Shown here: positions 6,670 through 7,076 of the stretch, piece by piece | How positions within the stretch are numbered: the first letter of the stretch is position 1 | Layout: each line of letters begins with the position of its first letter | Source of the DNA: CAYPJE01 sp964410945 | Lineage (GTDB): Bacteria; Fidelibacterota; Marinisomatia; Marinisomatales; TCS56 | Reading direction: 5' to 3' | DNA length: 7,076 bases | Assembly (NCBI GenBank): GCA_964410945.1 | Contig: CAYPJE010000075.1 | Span: 1-7,076, forward strand | Program-made: the position numbers and the translations under genes | Notes under the pieces: generated by a model | What the model saw: the letters and a program-made list of their open reading frames with translations, nothing else | Database searches by the model: none | Told to the model about the DNA's origin: nothing

Positions 6670-7020
6670 TCAAAATGTCTGGCCGAACAGGATATGGTAA
6701 TTCCAGCCCGCTGGCTCACCGTCACTATCGATATCATCAAAACCATAACCTACATCAAATCCCAGCATGCCAACCATAGGCATATTGAACCGGATGCCAA
6801 TCCCAACTGATTTCTTTAAATTCAAAGTGGCTGTTCTTTGAACCGAAAACGGTTCGATAAAATTCTTGGTTTCCCAGACATTCCCTGCTTCTGCGAAGGC
6901 CAGGGCATAAACGATCGGGTCGGGAGACATGAGAAAACGCAGCTCCGATGACCAGCGCATCAGCACATTCCCACCGATCGGTGATCCACTGTATTCAGGG
7001 CCGATCGAATTATCCGGATA
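6670..7020 (-). CDS. bamA: BamA/Omp85-family outer membrane assembly protein, C-terminal fragment
   Basis: The last 116 residues of an Omp85 barrel are present. Visible motifs in order: YPDNSIGPEY (start of the fragment), NVLMRWSSELRF, IVYALAFAEAGNVW, SVGIGIRFNMPMVGMLGFDVGYGFD, and GWNYHILFGQTF with the terminal Phe typical of outer-membrane beta-barrels. BamA folds and inserts outer-membrane proteins and is normally about 700-900 residues, so most of the gene lies beyond the right edge. A GTG at 6964-6966 could be miscalled as a start, but the homology continues upstream to 7020. Past that, the frame meets a TAG at 7024-7026, so the frame is broken close to the edge. The stop TGA is at 6670-6672. 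BamA and not TamA is inferred from the AFAEAGN and NMPM-GLLGFD-like motifs. It is 272 bp upstream of the giant gene, probably a separate transcript. Confidence 0.82.
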   Translation of the reverse strand, partial: YPDNSIGPEYSGSPIGGNVLMRWSSELRFLMSPDPIVYALAFAEAGNVWETKNFIEPFSVQRTATLNLKKSVGIGIRFNMPMVGMLGFDVGYGFDDIDSDGEPAGWNYHILFGQTF

Positions 7021-7076
7021 GCTCTACACCTGTCAGAGATATTTTCTCGGCCGGTTGAGCTTTAAGGCCTGGGAAT
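7021..7076. other. Terminal edge sequence out of frame with bamA
   Basis: Read in the bamA frame on the minus strand, these 56 bases contain stops, including TAG at 7024-7026. One other frame is open and reads FPGLKAQPAEKISLTGVE, which could pass for the preceding barrel strand if a few bases were lost at the junction. The sequence was not found elsewhere in the window. Either an indel at the contig end or a chimeric end like the one on the left explains it. Confidence 0.5.

Noticed and set aside
6582..6779. Plus-strand 65-codon frame running from the intergenic region into bamA
   Set aside because: It lacks a ribosome binding site and recognisable domains, and its 3' half is antisense to a clear bamA coding sequence.

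Overview
The window reads as a short-read metagenome or draft-genome contig from a Gram-negative bacterium of the Fibrobacterota-Chlorobiota-Bacteroidota (FCB) sphere, for example Marinimicrobia, Ignavibacteria or KSB1-like lineages. The evidence is a C-terminal sorting domain with the YPNPFNP motif (type IX secretion, type A) on a giant secreted protein, and a BamA-type outer-membrane barrel end with FCB-style motifs. The exact phylum cannot be fixed from this sequence. All four recognisable genes lie on the minus strand, so the window is transcribed from right to left. The genetic code is standard.

Layout from right (upstream) to left. 7021-7076: edge sequence that does not continue the neighbouring reading frame. 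6670-7020: the last ~116 codons of a BamA/Omp85 barrel protein. 6398-6669: an AT-rich intergenic region of 272 bp with a good sigma70-like promoter for the next gene, a direct repeat on a 21-bp period and a perfect palindrome; no gene seen. 1178-6397: one 1739-codon gene for an exported mosaic protein made of a signal peptide, a sialidase-like propeller, a right-handed beta-helix, six ~100-residue Ig/ASH-like repeats (with a different Ig-like domain before the last one) and a T9SS sorting domain. 1010-1177: a 168-bp gap with a GC-rich hairpin and a candidate promoter. 413-1009: a TetR-family regulator. 337-412: a 76-bp gap with a 7+7 inverted repeat. 56-336: the first 94 codons of a NamZ/DUF1343 lipoprotein. 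1-55: an exact copy of bases 823-877 from inside tetR.

Functional reading. The right half belongs to envelope biogenesis and surface display: an outer-membrane barrel assembly factor beside a large T9SS cargo that probably binds or trims glycans outside the cell. The left half is a regulator followed by a predicted periplasmic peptidoglycan-recycling lipoprotein. tetR and namZ could form a two-gene unit. Nothing shows that the giant protein and NamZ share a pathway.

I found no convincing new biological system. The most consequential observation is technical: the left end is very probably an assembly chimera of exactly 55 bp, and the right end also breaks frame about 56 bp from the edge. Both outer genes should be treated as truncated, and the terminal sequences should not be trusted.
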